A stretch of 32,611 bases of DNA from Planctomycetota bacterium (GTDB lineage Bacteria > Planctomycetota > Phycisphaerae > UBA1845). The position numbers and the translations under genes were made by a program. The notes beneath the pieces were generated by a model. It was not told where the DNA came from and did no database searches. It was given only the letters and a program-made list of their open reading frames with translations. Shown one piece after another: positions 25,394 to 32,611 of this stretch. Location of the stretch: positions 1-32,611 of the forward strand of contig BOJX01000030.1 in assembly GCA_016860685.1 (NCBI GenBank). The letters run 5' to 3'. The number at the start of each line of letters is the position of its first letter. Positions within the stretch are counted from its first letter, which is position 1.

Positions 25394-27007
25394 TCAAGGT
25401 CCGTCGGCGGCCGCCGAGTAGACTTCCGTGAATATCTGCGCGTCGAACTCGGAGACTTCGTCGTCGCGGTCGAGGTCCGCGGCGCAATCGCCGAGCTGGT
25501 AAGCCTCTTCAAAGGCGTGGACGTCCTTCTCCTGAACGACGCCGTCCCGGTCCACGTCAGACAGCGCCAGCAGGCTCTCACCCCCGCACACCACCTGAAT
25601 CCTGTGCCTATAGCTGCTTCGGTTCAGGCCGTCAGGGGTAATGTAGGCCGGGTACAGGGTGACCATGGGGACGGTCGGCGTGGGCGGGGCGGACGCCAGG
25701 TGATGGTAGTCCCCGAGAAACGCTCCCTGCTGTGTCGGCAGGAACGACTGCGGCGTCAAGCGGAACTGCTGGATCGACTGGTTGCCGGTTCCGTAATTCG
25801 AGATACGGACGAAATAAACGTCGTAGTAGGGGTTCTGATCGCCGCGATCCGGGTCGTGGCGGTTGTCGTAGAACACGAGGCTGACGCCGCCGCAGTCGTC
25901 GATGGTGATGGACGGCATGACCTGATCCGGCCCGATGCCGTCGCCAGGCACACCCGTGAGCATGAAGTCGGTGAACTGGACCAAGTTGGCCGTATCGGGT
26001 GGGAAACTCTCCCCCTCATTGGGGCTGCGCGAGATGTAGATGTCGGTGTTGGACTGCGATGGACTGGACCGCGCGTAGAACGCGACATAGACATTGTCTG
26101 TCGCTCGATCCACCGCGATGGCGGGCGCGCACTTGTTACGGTCAATCCAGAACGGCGCGTCCGCGTCCTGCGAAGGGCTGATCCCAGTGAGTTGTGCGTC
26201 CGGCGAGCGGACCAGATGCTCCGATGAATCCGGCAGCCACGTCAAACCGCCGTCGTCCGAAAAGACCACCCACGGCAGGCCGCCGTTGTACAGCCCCTGG
26301 CATTCATTGACCTCGAAGTGGTCGTGGGTCACCGCCACGATTCGACCGGTGCTGAGAACCACGGGCGTCGAGCCCCATCCCGACCAGCGACATCCCCCCT
26401 GGTTGCCGGAACTTGGCGGTTGCACGCGCGCGGTCGTCGGCCAGGGGCAACCCGCGTCATCGTCGGTCGACGTCGCGTAGACGCCGTGCGAACAGGTTGG
26501 CCCCGACTCGCACGTGTCTTTCCGCATCAGGTACATCATGACGTGGTTCGAGCCGTCCGGGCTGATCGCCATCAGCGGCTTGTCAATGAACAGACCGGTT
26601 CCGGCGTAGATGCAGCAGGGCGCGCCAAAGACCAGGCCGCCAGGCTCCTTGGAGGCGACGCCGATCCGGGAGTTCCCGCAGTTCTTCAGCGCCGAGATCC
26701 ACATCCGCCCCGTGGCCGGGTCGGCGACGACGCCGGGATCCACGCCCAGCGCCAATATCCCGTTGATGAACGACGTTCCGCCGTTCAGTGTGATGCCGTA
26801 GCCGACCTCAGGATCGGCGAGCGCGGGGACATGGATGGCGGCGACAACGACCTCGCTGGGTTGCCCGATCCGCACGGCGACCGAACATTCGTACCAGTCG
26901 GCGCCGGGCGGGTTCACCTTCCGCTGAGGGGAGACGATCACGGTCTGCGCCAGCGCCGGCGCCGAGCTTGCGAAAATCAAACCGAGGACGATCTGTTGCT
27001 TCGACAT
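25394..27007 (-). CDS. Secreted BNR/sialidase-like beta-propeller protein with C-terminal EF-hand/dockerin-like repeats
   Basis: 537 residues from ATG 27007, which has GAGGAGGAG upstream; the frame is open 80 codons further but without a site. The signal peptide is MSKQQIVLGLIFASSAPALA. The body holds Asp-box-like and propeller blocks: VVFSDDGGLTWLPDSSE, IYISRSPNEGESFPP, ISPDGSNHVMM and VVLSTGRIVAVTHD. The tail has two calcium-binding loops, DVDRDGVVQEKD and DLDRDDEVSEFD, arranged as in dockerin type I or paired EF-hands. Catalytic residues of true sialidases are not identifiable, so no activity is claimed; a calcium-stabilised surface or binding role is likely. It is divergent from the HAF-type gene. 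Confidence 0.85.
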   Translation of the reverse strand: MSKQQIVLGLIFASSAPALAQTVIVSPQRKVNPPGADWYECSVAVRIGQPSEVVVAAIHVPALADPEVGYGITLNGGTSFINGILALGVDPGVVADPATGRMWISALKNCGNSRIGVASKEPGGLVFGAPCCIYAGTGLFIDKPLMAISPDGSNHVMMYLMRKDTCESGPTCSHGVYATSTDDDAGCPWPTTARVQPPSSGNQGGCRWSGWGSTPVVLSTGRIVAVTHDHFEVNECQGLYNGGLPWVVFSDDGGLTWLPDSSEHLVRSPDAQLTGISPSQDADAPFWIDRNKCAPAIAVDRATDNVYVAFYARSSPSQSNTDIYISRSPNEGESFPPDTANLVQFTDFMLTGVPGDGIGPDQVMPSITIDDCGGVSLVFYDNRHDPDRGDQNPYYDVYFVRISNYGTGNQSIQQFRLTPQSFLPTQQGAFLGDYHHLASAPPTPTVPMVTLYPAYITPDGLNRSSYRHRIQVVCGGESLLALSDVDRDGVVQEKDVHAFEEAYQLGDCAADLDRDDEVSEFDAQIFTEVYSAAADGP

Positions 27008-27162
27008 GTTCTGCTCCTCCTCTTCGGCCTTCGAGCCGACGTGACAGAACCCGATGCCATCATTATGTCGCAGGAATGAGGTGCGCGTCCAGCCCGGCTG
27101 AACAGAAGGAGGCTCGGACCGGCGACGAAGGCTGGAAAACTCCTCCGGGCAGGGCAGGGTCT

Positions 27163-27191
27163 TTGAATACCTTGACAGTCCGATGTAGAAT
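27163..27191 (+). promoter_or_regulatory. Probable promoter for the HAF-type repeat gene
   Basis: TTGAAT (27163-27168, 4 of 6), a 17-nt spacer and TAGAAT (27186-27191, 5 of 6) lie 31 bp before the ATG at 27223, in an AT-richer stretch of the divergent intergenic region. Confidence 0.5.
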
Positions 27192-27222
27192 AGGATCGGG
27201 TTGAACCAAGCCTTGGGGGTTG

Positions 27223-28308
27223 ATGATGCGCCGCCGTCTTTTTCCATCCGTTATCCTGTTGCCGCTCGCCGCCGCGCACATCGACGATGCGCGGGCCCAG
27301 GAGGGTCCGTGGACGGTCGTGTATCTTCATCCCGCGGGGTACGACGAATCCCTCGCCGTCGCCGGAGCCGGCTCTGTGTCGGGAGGTCATGTCCGTCGTG
27401 AAGGGCAGGGTGGATTCGTCCATCCTGTTCTTTGGGAAACGAGAACGGGAGCGTTCGCCAACCTGCTTCCGAAGAGCATGCGCGTGGGACTGGTCAACGG
27501 CATGAGCGAAGGCGTTCAGGTCGGCGCGGTTTTCGGGGAGGAGTTCAATTCGCAGTTCGGAATCGTCTGGTACGGATCGGCGCAGGACTTCGTCGTCATG
27601 GATCCCCCTCCAGGATATGGCTCCACCTACCTTTCGGCCGTCAGCGGAGACGTACACGTTGGTTATGCGGGGTTTCGAGAGACGGGCATGTCCCACGCCG
27701 CGATTTGGCGCGGCACGCCGGAGAGTTTCGTCGATCTGCACCATCCGTCGGCAAGCTGGACGGAAGCGTATGCGACCGATGGGGAGTTTCAGGGCGGGCG
27801 CGCCAAGATCCCGCGTCCGGTCCTTCAGATGCACGCCTGCCTGTGGCGAGGGACGGCGGAGAGTTTCGTGGACATGCACCCCGAGGGGGCCAAGTCCTCG
27901 GTGATCCGGGGGATGGCGCCCGGCGTGCAGGTGGGCGAGGCGCTCTTTGACACCCGGCACCGCGCCGTGCTCTGGCACGGCACGCCGGAGAGCGTCGTGG
28001 TCATGAGTTCGGAAGCGTCGTACAACTCCTACCTCTATGCCACGACGGGCACGATCCATGTCGGGTATATCACGCGCCTGGACGGTTGCGCCGACGCCGG
28101 GTACTGGACCGGCGACGCCCCGGAAAGCTTCGTCAGCCTCACGGCACATCTTGACCCGGGTTGGGACTGCGCGGCCGCGCGGGCGATCAGCGAATACAAG
28201 GGAAGGCTCTACGTCGCAGGGTCCGCCAGCTCTCCGCAAGGGCGGACCGAGGCCGTCGTGTGGATCAGCCCGAAGCTCAAAACCACCCGGCCGACCGAGG
28301 CGCCATAA
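27223..28308 (+). CDS. Secreted HAF-type repeat protein
   Basis: 361 residues from the first ATG at 27223. A GGGGG stretch, a poor ribosome site, is upstream. MMRRRLFPSVILLPLAAAH begins a signal peptide ending near RAQ. Five to six imperfect repeats of about 45 residues follow, each with a tryptophan strand such as VWYGSAQDFVVM, IWRGTPESFVDL, LWRGTAESFVDM, LWHGTPESVVVM and YWTGDAPESFVSL (near residues 117, 162, 208, 251 and 295), plus a HVGYA/QVGEA strand. This is the pattern of HAF-family propeller-like repeats. No catalytic motif is seen; a structural or binding role outside the cell is likely. It shares the fold type with the truncated gene at 18635 but not its C-terminal domain. Confidence 0.82.
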   Translation: MMRRRLFPSVILLPLAAAHIDDARAQEGPWTVVYLHPAGYDESLAVAGAGSVSGGHVRREGQGGFVHPVLWETRTGAFANLLPKSMRVGLVNGMSEGVQVGAVFGEEFNSQFGIVWYGSAQDFVVMDPPPGYGSTYLSAVSGDVHVGYAGFRETGMSHAAIWRGTPESFVDLHHPSASWTEAYATDGEFQGGRAKIPRPVLQMHACLWRGTAESFVDMHPEGAKSSVIRGMAPGVQVGEALFDTRHRAVLWHGTPESVVVMSSEASYNSYLYATTGTIHVGYITRLDGCADAGYWTGDAPESFVSLTAHLDPGWDCAAARAISEYKGRLYVAGSASSPQGRTEAVVWISPKLKTTRPTEAP

Positions 28309-28693
28309 GCCGGTTGACGGCGTCTTCGGACGCGACTCCGTCGCCGATCAGCACACCGGAACACGCTGCTTCCCCGCCACCACATCCTTGACGTTGCGCC
28401 CGTGTTGCACAACGCACGACGACGCTGCACTTCGTTTCCGGATCGGCGGATGTTTTCCCCGAAGACGTCGCCCGGAGCGGACCCGTTTCCGGCAAGCCTT
28501 CGGGCGGAATCTCGACCCGTGCCGGCGCCTTCGCGAGACGAAGAATTCCCAAAACCGCCGCCATGTCGTTCGGCGTCGTGAGGCGATCGCCGGCGTTGTA
28601 CAGTTTCCCACAAGAACCGCCCTTTCGCGCGACGGAAATCGTTTATCATGGAGGCGTGAAGCGGGTTGACCCTTCTCGAGCGGGAGACGGTTC
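28309..28693. other. Intergenic region before the CocE-type hydrolase
   Basis: No gene is supported. One minus-strand frame (28277-28564) overlaps the end of the HAF gene and has no ribosome site. A -10-like TATCAT is at 28644-28649 with no good -35; it would give a short leader to the ATG at 28694. Confidence 0.4.
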
Positions 28694-31267
28694 ATGTTGA
28701 ACAGGCGAATGATGTGGGCGGCTGGAACCGGAGCCTTGTTGATCGGGGTCACCGCAGCGTTGGCGCGACCGGCGGACGCGGGCCGGGATTCGACGGTTGC
28801 CTTGGAACCAGCGGGGCAGGATGCGAAACCAGCGGAAAAGCCAACTGAACCTGCCGCACAGGAGGGCGCGAAACCGGAAGAAGCGTCGGGGCTGCCCGTG
28901 TCGCTCGCCGGGTTCGAGGATGAAGGCGTCTTCTTCATCTTCAAAGGCGAAGAAAGGATCATCACGATCCGTTACGCCTGGAAGCCCGACGGACATTATG
29001 AAAACGACGCCGTCCTGGCGATGGCCGGGCAGGAGGTCAAGTTCGGTTACACCCTCACGCCCGACCCCGACGGACGCTTCGCCCGGATCGACCTGCGTCA
29101 GCCGCAGGGACCGGCGGTCGTCGAGCGCGACGGTGCGACCGTGCGCGTCACGTTCAAGGAGATCAAGCGCACCGCGACGCTCAAGCCGGATTCGGTGCTG
29201 CATGAGGATTACTCGCCGGCGCTGATGTCGATCCCCGTGCAGCGCTACGACCGCGCGAAAGCCGGGGTGCAGAGCTTCCCCGTGTACATCCTCGCCGCGA
29301 CGGTGCTGGAGGCGTCGCTCGAGAGGATCGAACCGGCGGAGCGCACGATCGGCGGGCGGGACGTGGCGTTCGAGCGCTTCACCTACCGCTTTCCCGGCGT
29401 AGACATGACGGTCTGGGCCGACGAAAAGTCGAAGAAGATCTGCTTTATCGACGTTCCCGCGCAGCACGCCGCCTACGTCCGCGAGGGATACGAGGCGCTG
29501 CGCACGGCGACCGAGGCTGATCCGCTGATCTCCAAGCCGACCTTCGAGGTGGTCGAAAAGCGCAGTGAGGGCGTCCCGATGCGCGACGGGCTGAAGCTTT
29601 CGACGGACCTCTACCTGCCGAAGACCGATGACAAAGTCCCCGTCGTGCTTATCCGCACGCCGTACAAGAAGGAGATGTCCGAGCTGGACGCCAAGTTCTA
29701 CGCCCGGCGCGGCTACGCCGTCGCGGTGCAGGACGTGCGCGGGCGCTTCGCATCGCCCGGCGAGTGGGAGCCTTTTGTCAACGAGAAAAAGGACGGGTAC
29801 GACACGATCGAGTGGCTGGCGGCGCAGCCGTGGTCGTCCGGCAAGGTGGGGATGATCGGAGCGTCGTACCTGGGTTGGGTGCAGTGGTGGGCGGCGAGCG
29901 AGAACCCGCCGCACCTTACGACGATCATTCCCAACGTCGCCCCTCCGGACCCGTTTTACAACATCCCCTATGAATACGGCACGTTCTTCCTCCTCGGGGC
30001 CATCTGGTGGGCCGACGTCGTCGAGCAGGAGGCCACCGGCGATCTGTCCGGCGTGGCGATAGGGAAGATCATGAACAAGAAGTTCGCGCAGCTTCTTCGC
30101 GGCCTGCCCGTCATCGAACTCGACAAGGCCTTTCTTGGAAAGGAGAGCAGGCACTGGCGGACCTGGATCGAGCACAACACCGAGGACGAGTACTGGGCGC
30201 GGGCGAGCTTCCTGAAGTCGCTCGACCAGGTGCGCATCCCCGTGTTTCACCAGTCCGGGTGGTTCGACGGCGACGGCATCGGCTCGAAGCTCAACTACGC
30301 CGCGATGGCGCGCCACGGACATCCGCATCAGAAGCTCATCCTCGGTCCGTGGGGACATCAGGCCGAGGCGTCGCGGCGCCTGGGGGACTGGGACTTCGGC
30401 GAGCAGGCGGCGATCGATCTTCCGCGTGAGTACCTGCGGTGGTTCGATTACTGGCTGAAGGGCGTGGACAACGGCATCGTGAAGGAGCCGCTGGTGCGCA
30501 TCTTTGCGATGAACTCCAACGTCTGGCTCACCGGCGACACCTACCCCCTTCCGCAGACGCGCTTCGAGAAGTGGTATCTGTCCAGCGGCGGCAACGCGAA
30601 CACCTCGAAGGGCGATGGAAAGCTTTCGCGCGAGGCGCCCTCCGCCGACAACCCGCCGGACCGCTACACCTACGACCCCGGCGACCCGACACCCAACCCG
30701 GCCTATCGCGAGGAAACCGAGGAGGAGGAGAAGCGCGAGCGGACGCAGGAGGAGCTGAAGAAGATCGCCAAGGAGCACCACGAGTCGGTGACGGCGCAGC
30801 GCAAGGACATCCTCGTGTACACGTCCGAACCGTTCGACGCGGATTACACGTTCGCCGGTCCCGTCTCGGGAAAGCTTTTCGCGGCCAGCTCCGCGAAGGA
30901 CACGGACTGGTTCATGCGCCTGCTGCTGGTGGAGCCTGACGGGGAGGTGACCCCCCTGGTCGAGGGCCGCCTCCGCGCCCGCTACCGCAACTCGATGAGC
31001 CGCCCTGAGCTTCTCGAACCGGGCAAAGTCTACGAATACGACCTCGACATGTGGCAGACGGGCCTGACCGTGAAAAAAGGCCAGCGCCTCCGCGTCGAAG
31101 TCGCTTCCGCGACGTTCCCGTTCTTCTCCCGCAACCTCAACACCGGCGGACACAACGAAAAGGAGACGACGTTCGTCCCCGCCGAGCAGACGATCCACCA
31201 CGACGCCCGGCGCCCGTCGCACGTTCTGCTGCCGATGATCCCAGCCGAGGAGATCGCGGGGAAGTGA
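28694..31267 (+). CDS. Secreted CocE/NonD-type (X-Pro dipeptidyl-peptidase S15) hydrolase
   Basis: 857 residues; CGGGAGA lies before the ATG. The signal peptide runs to about residue 30 (ALARPADA), then comes a Pro/Glu/Ala-rich linker and a beta-rich N-terminal domain of about 200 residues not found in short CocE enzymes. The S15 alpha/beta core starts near FEVVEKRSEGVPMRDGLKLS; Ser391 in IGASYLGW, Asp525 in SGWFDGDG and His555 in GPWGHQAE form the triad. The C-terminal jelly-roll (PepX_C) runs from YTSEPFDADYTFAGPVSG to RRPSHVLLP. A charged, coiled-coil-like insert (EETEEEEKRERTQEELKKI) separates core and jelly-roll. Relatives hydrolyse acyl esters or amides such as cocaine, glutaryl-cephalosporins or X-Pro peptides; the substrate here is unknown. 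Confidence 0.92.
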   Translation: MLNRRMMWAAGTGALLIGVTAALARPADAGRDSTVALEPAGQDAKPAEKPTEPAAQEGAKPEEASGLPVSLAGFEDEGVFFIFKGEERIITIRYAWKPDGHYENDAVLAMAGQEVKFGYTLTPDPDGRFARIDLRQPQGPAVVERDGATVRVTFKEIKRTATLKPDSVLHEDYSPALMSIPVQRYDRAKAGVQSFPVYILAATVLEASLERIEPAERTIGGRDVAFERFTYRFPGVDMTVWADEKSKKICFIDVPAQHAAYVREGYEALRTATEADPLISKPTFEVVEKRSEGVPMRDGLKLSTDLYLPKTDDKVPVVLIRTPYKKEMSELDAKFYARRGYAVAVQDVRGRFASPGEWEPFVNEKKDGYDTIEWLAAQPWSSGKVGMIGASYLGWVQWWAASENPPHLTTIIPNVAPPDPFYNIPYEYGTFFLLGAIWWADVVEQEATGDLSGVAIGKIMNKKFAQLLRGLPVIELDKAFLGKESRHWRTWIEHNTEDEYWARASFLKSLDQVRIPVFHQSGWFDGDGIGSKLNYAAMARHGHPHQKLILGPWGHQAEASRRLGDWDFGEQAAIDLPREYLRWFDYWLKGVDNGIVKEPLVRIFAMNSNVWLTGDTYPLPQTRFEKWYLSSGGNANTSKGDGKLSREAPSADNPPDRYTYDPGDPTPNPAYREETEEEEKRERTQEELKKIAKEHHESVTAQRKDILVYTSEPFDADYTFAGPVSGKLFAASSAKDTDWFMRLLLVEPDGEVTPLVEGRLRARYRNSMSRPELLEPGKVYEYDLDMWQTGLTVKKGQRLRVEVASATFPFFSRNLNTGGHNEKETTFVPAEQTIHHDARRPSHVLLPMIPAEEIAGK

Positions 31268-31270
31268 TAG

Positions 31271-31287
31271 GGCGGGCTTCGCCCGCC
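31271..31287 (+). terminator. Hairpin just after the hydrolase stop
   Basis: GGCGGGC-TTC-GCCCGCC is a perfect 7-bp stem 4 nt after the TGA. No T-tract follows, so termination may be rho-dependent or the hairpin may protect the 3' end. A further hairpin, CGCGTCC-CGGAC-GGACGCG (31358-31376), is followed after 6 nt by TTTT. Confidence 0.45.
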
Positions 31288-31426
31288 GCTTGCGTCTGAC
31301 CGCTCGTCGAAAAACTCACGATCGGCCTTTCCGATGTCGGGTTTTCCAGGTGAAATTCGCGTCCCGGACGGACGCGCGCCCCTTTTCAACGAGCTGGGAG
31401 TAGACAACAAGCCATTAAAACCGAGC

Positions 31427-31444
31427 CGCGGACTTCAGTCCGCG
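31427..31444. repeat. REP-like hairpin
   Basis: CGCGGAC-TTCA-GTCCGCG, a perfect 7-bp stem with a TTCA loop, preceded by GAGC. It resembles 18052-18078 and, in its GCGGAC core, the elements at 12537 and 19384. It lies between the hydrolase gene and the CRISPR array. Confidence 0.5.
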
Positions 31445-31564
31445 CAAATCTTCGGCGGCGGCAAGACCCCGTCCTCGGGCTGCCTTTCCACGTCGCACAA
31501 CCTTGTCAGGCGCCATCCGGTGGGATTGCCGCGCAAGCGACCGCAGCCCCGCGAGTAACGCATT

Positions 31565-31600
31565 GCAGTTCTCACCAGCGATTCCGCAAATCGTCATCGC
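31565..31600. repeat. Strongly degenerate CRISPR repeat, or anti-repeat, at the array's left edge
   Basis: Aligned without gaps to the 36-nt repeat, 23 of 36 positions match, best in the 3' half (GATTC, then ATCGTCATCGC). It ends exactly 30 nt before the first good repeat, which is one spacer length, so it is in register with the array. The 30 nt between them hold a hairpin, CAGGTC-TCTT-GACCTG (31608-31623). Confidence 0.6.
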
Positions 31601-31630
31601 AGTGGGGCAGGTCTCTTGACCTGTTCTCCC

Positions 31631-31798
31631 GGTGTCGAAACCGGCAATTCTGCGGGTCGTCACCGCGGCTCGGTTCTGCCGAGCTTACGCACCCCAGGAG
31701 TTGAAACCGGCAATTCTGTGGGTCTTCACCGCCGGAAGCCGCGCCGTCCCGATGACGTCGGCGGTGTCGAAACCGGCAATTCTGCGGGTCGTCACCTC
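31631..31798 (-). CRISPR. CRISPR array, trailer-side block: three repeats, two spacers
   Basis: Repeats at 31631-31666 (perfect), 31697-31732 (4 mismatches) and 31763-31798 (1 mismatch), separated by 30-nt spacers. The repeat begins GGTGTCGAAACCGG and ends GGGTCGTCACCGC on the plus strand. Decay grows toward the left, as at the old, leader-distal end of arrays, so transcription is presumed leftward (minus strand). The last two repeats of this block are also coding sequence for the embedded gene. The block is separated from the main array by 250 nt. Confidence 0.9.
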
Positions 31799-32026
31799 GG
31801 GGCGGTCGCCGGATGGCCGGGCCGCCCCGACGCCATGCTGCTGCTGCTGAGTCCACACGGCGAACTCGTCGGCGAGCTTCATCGCCAGCCATTCTCCGCA
31901 CGTCATTCCGACCGCCGCGCCCTGCGAGCGAGCGAACCGCGCGAACTCTTGCGGCATGAGAACGCTCACGCGACGTCCATTTTTACGCGGTCTTCCAACT
32001 TTCTTTTTTTTCTGATCTGTGTTCAT
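31685..32026 (-). CDS. Small ribbon-helix-helix-like protein with AT-hook-like N-terminus, embedded in the CRISPR array
   Basis: 113 residues from ATG 32026, preceded by AGGGAG 7 nt upstream; an earlier start at 32065 would lie inside a repeat and lacks a site. Residues 6-19 are very basic (KKKKVGRPRKNGRR) and contain the AT-hook core GRPRK. Residues 20-57 fit a ribbon-helix-helix unit: strand RVSVLMP, helix QEFARFARSQGAAVG, then TCGEWLAMKLADEFAVW. Such proteins are DNA-binding repressors or antitoxins, acting as dimers. Residues 77-88 and 99-110 are encoded exactly in phase by two CRISPR repeats (EVTTRRIAGFDT and AVKTHRIAGFNS); TAA falls in the next spacer. The natural C-terminus was thus probably lost or replaced. 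The nearest upstream repeat ends 22 nt before the ATG, so its promoter must lie in the array or leader. Confidence 0.7.
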   Translation of the reverse strand: MNTDQKKKKVGRPRKNGRRVSVLMPQEFARFARSQGAAVGMTCGEWLAMKLADEFAVWTQQQQHGVGAARPSGDRPEVTTRRIAGFDTADVIGTARLPAVKTHRIAGFNSWGA

Positions 32027-32048
32027 AACATCTCCCTTGTGTGTGTCC

Positions 32049-32611
32049 GGTGTCGAAACCGGCAATTCTGCGGGTCGTCACCGCAAAACTCATCCAGCGC
32101 GTACTTGGCGGCCTGGTGTCGAAACCGGCAATTCTGCGGGTCGTCACCGCGGCGACTTACCGCGGCATTTAAAGCCGGGGGTGTCGAAACCGGCAATTCT
32201 GCGGGTCGTCACCGCGTCGGCCGCGCCACGTCAGTTCGCGGTCTAGGTGTCGAAACCGGCAATTCTGCGGGTCGTCACCGCCACGCGCGCACTAGTCCAT
32301 ATCCTGTTGCAGGTGTCGAAACCGGCAATTCTGCGGGTCGTCACCGCCCATCGATCGGCGCGAGCTTGACGACAAGCGGTGTCGAAACCGGCAATTCTGC
32401 GGGTCGTCACCGCACGTCACGGACGAACTCCATTTCCCATCGGGGTGTCGAAACCGGCAATTCTGCGGGTCGTCACCGCCACGCGCGCACTAGTCCATAT
32501 CCTGTTGCAGGTGTCGAAACCGGCAATTCTGCGGGTCGTCACCGCCCATCGATCGGCGCGAGCTTGACGACAAGCGGTGTCGAAACCGGCAATTCTGCGG
32601 GTCGTCACCGC
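32049..32611 (-). CRISPR. CRISPR array, main block: nine repeats, eight spacers, running off the right edge
   Basis: Nine identical 36-nt repeats start at 32049, 32115, 32180, 32246, 32312, 32378, 32444, 32510 and 32576; spacers are 30 nt, except one of 29. The repeat ends form an imperfect inverted pair (GGTGTCG and CGTCACC). A 36-nt repeat, 30-nt spacers and paired ends are most like type II arrays; type V is also possible. No cas gene or leader is in the window, so both should lie to the right. Only six spacers are distinct: those at 32282-32311 and 32480-32509 are identical, and so are 32348-32377 and 32546-32575, giving the order A-B-C-A-B. Confidence 0.97.

Noticed and set aside
28277-28564. 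Minus-strand small gene before the hydrolase
   Set aside because: It overlaps the end of the HAF gene, has no ribosome site and shows no recognisable sequence.
28646-31222. Long minus-strand frame opposite the CocE-type hydrolase
   Set aside because: Antisense shadow; the hydrolase has a signal peptide, triad and ribosome site.
31268-31564. CRISPR leader on the left of the array
   Set aside because: The flank is GC-rich and filled with hairpins, and the adjoining repeats are the degenerate ones, so it is more likely the trailer side.
32019-32611. Tandem-repeat protein on the plus strand (repeated SKPAILRVVT)
   Set aside because: The 66-nt unit is a multiple of three, so frames stay open by chance. 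Repeats are identical at every base including third positions while the intervening 30-mers are unrelated, which fits CRISPR and not a repeat protein.

Overview
The window is about 32.6 kb of GC-rich bacterial chromosome. The gene content suggests a planctomycete or a close relative: many large secreted beta-propeller-like proteins, Cys4 zinc-ribbon membrane proteins, a Tat-exported sugar-isomerase-like protein, a sialate O-acetylesterase, a lone pheT and sparse operons. That placement is inferred from gene style. No rRNA or tRNA gene was seen, so it is not proven.

Layout. 1-2.1 kb holds the end of a membrane protein and a secreted protein. 2.29-3.13 kb is an internally deleted IS1380-family element with both terminal inverted repeats. 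3.2-5.6 kb is a minus-strand cluster of an isochorismatase-like hydrolase, an SDR oxidoreductase broken by one extra base in a G8 run, and a pirin. A divergent aldehyde dehydrogenase follows. After a gap carrying three tandem palindromes, 8.0-11.3 kb is a plus-strand set (sialate O-acetylesterase, zinc-ribbon membrane protein, Tat-exported isomerase-like TIM barrel). Then come a lipoprotein joining a CX5R phosphatase domain to a C-terminal CXXCH haem motif, pheT, and an esterase lipoprotein with a PKD domain. A thioredoxin-like lipoprotein and dapF lie on the minus strand.

The 17.9-18.6 kb gap holds REP-like hairpins, a possible small RNA with three 21-nt repeats and an intrinsic terminator, and a (CT)16 microsatellite. 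Next are a 5'-truncated HAF-type secreted protein, typA/bipA, an alpha/beta hydrolase, two membrane proteins and an IS630-family element whose transposase frame carries a TGA. 25-31.3 kb holds a gene fragment, a secreted BNR/EF-hand protein, a HAF-type repeat protein and a CocE-type hydrolase.

The right end (31.56-32.61 kb) is a CRISPR array that runs off the window, with 36-nt repeats and 29-30-nt spacers. No cas gene is visible. Degenerate repeats at the left end suggest that this is the trailer end and that transcription runs right to left. The array is split by a small gene on that same presumed strand. The gene encodes a ribbon-helix-helix-like protein with an AT-hook-like basic tail, has a good ribosome binding site 22 nt past a perfect repeat, and its frame runs in phase through two repeats before stopping inside a spacer. 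This gene-in-array arrangement, and a duplicated spacer block beside it, are the most unusual things in the window.
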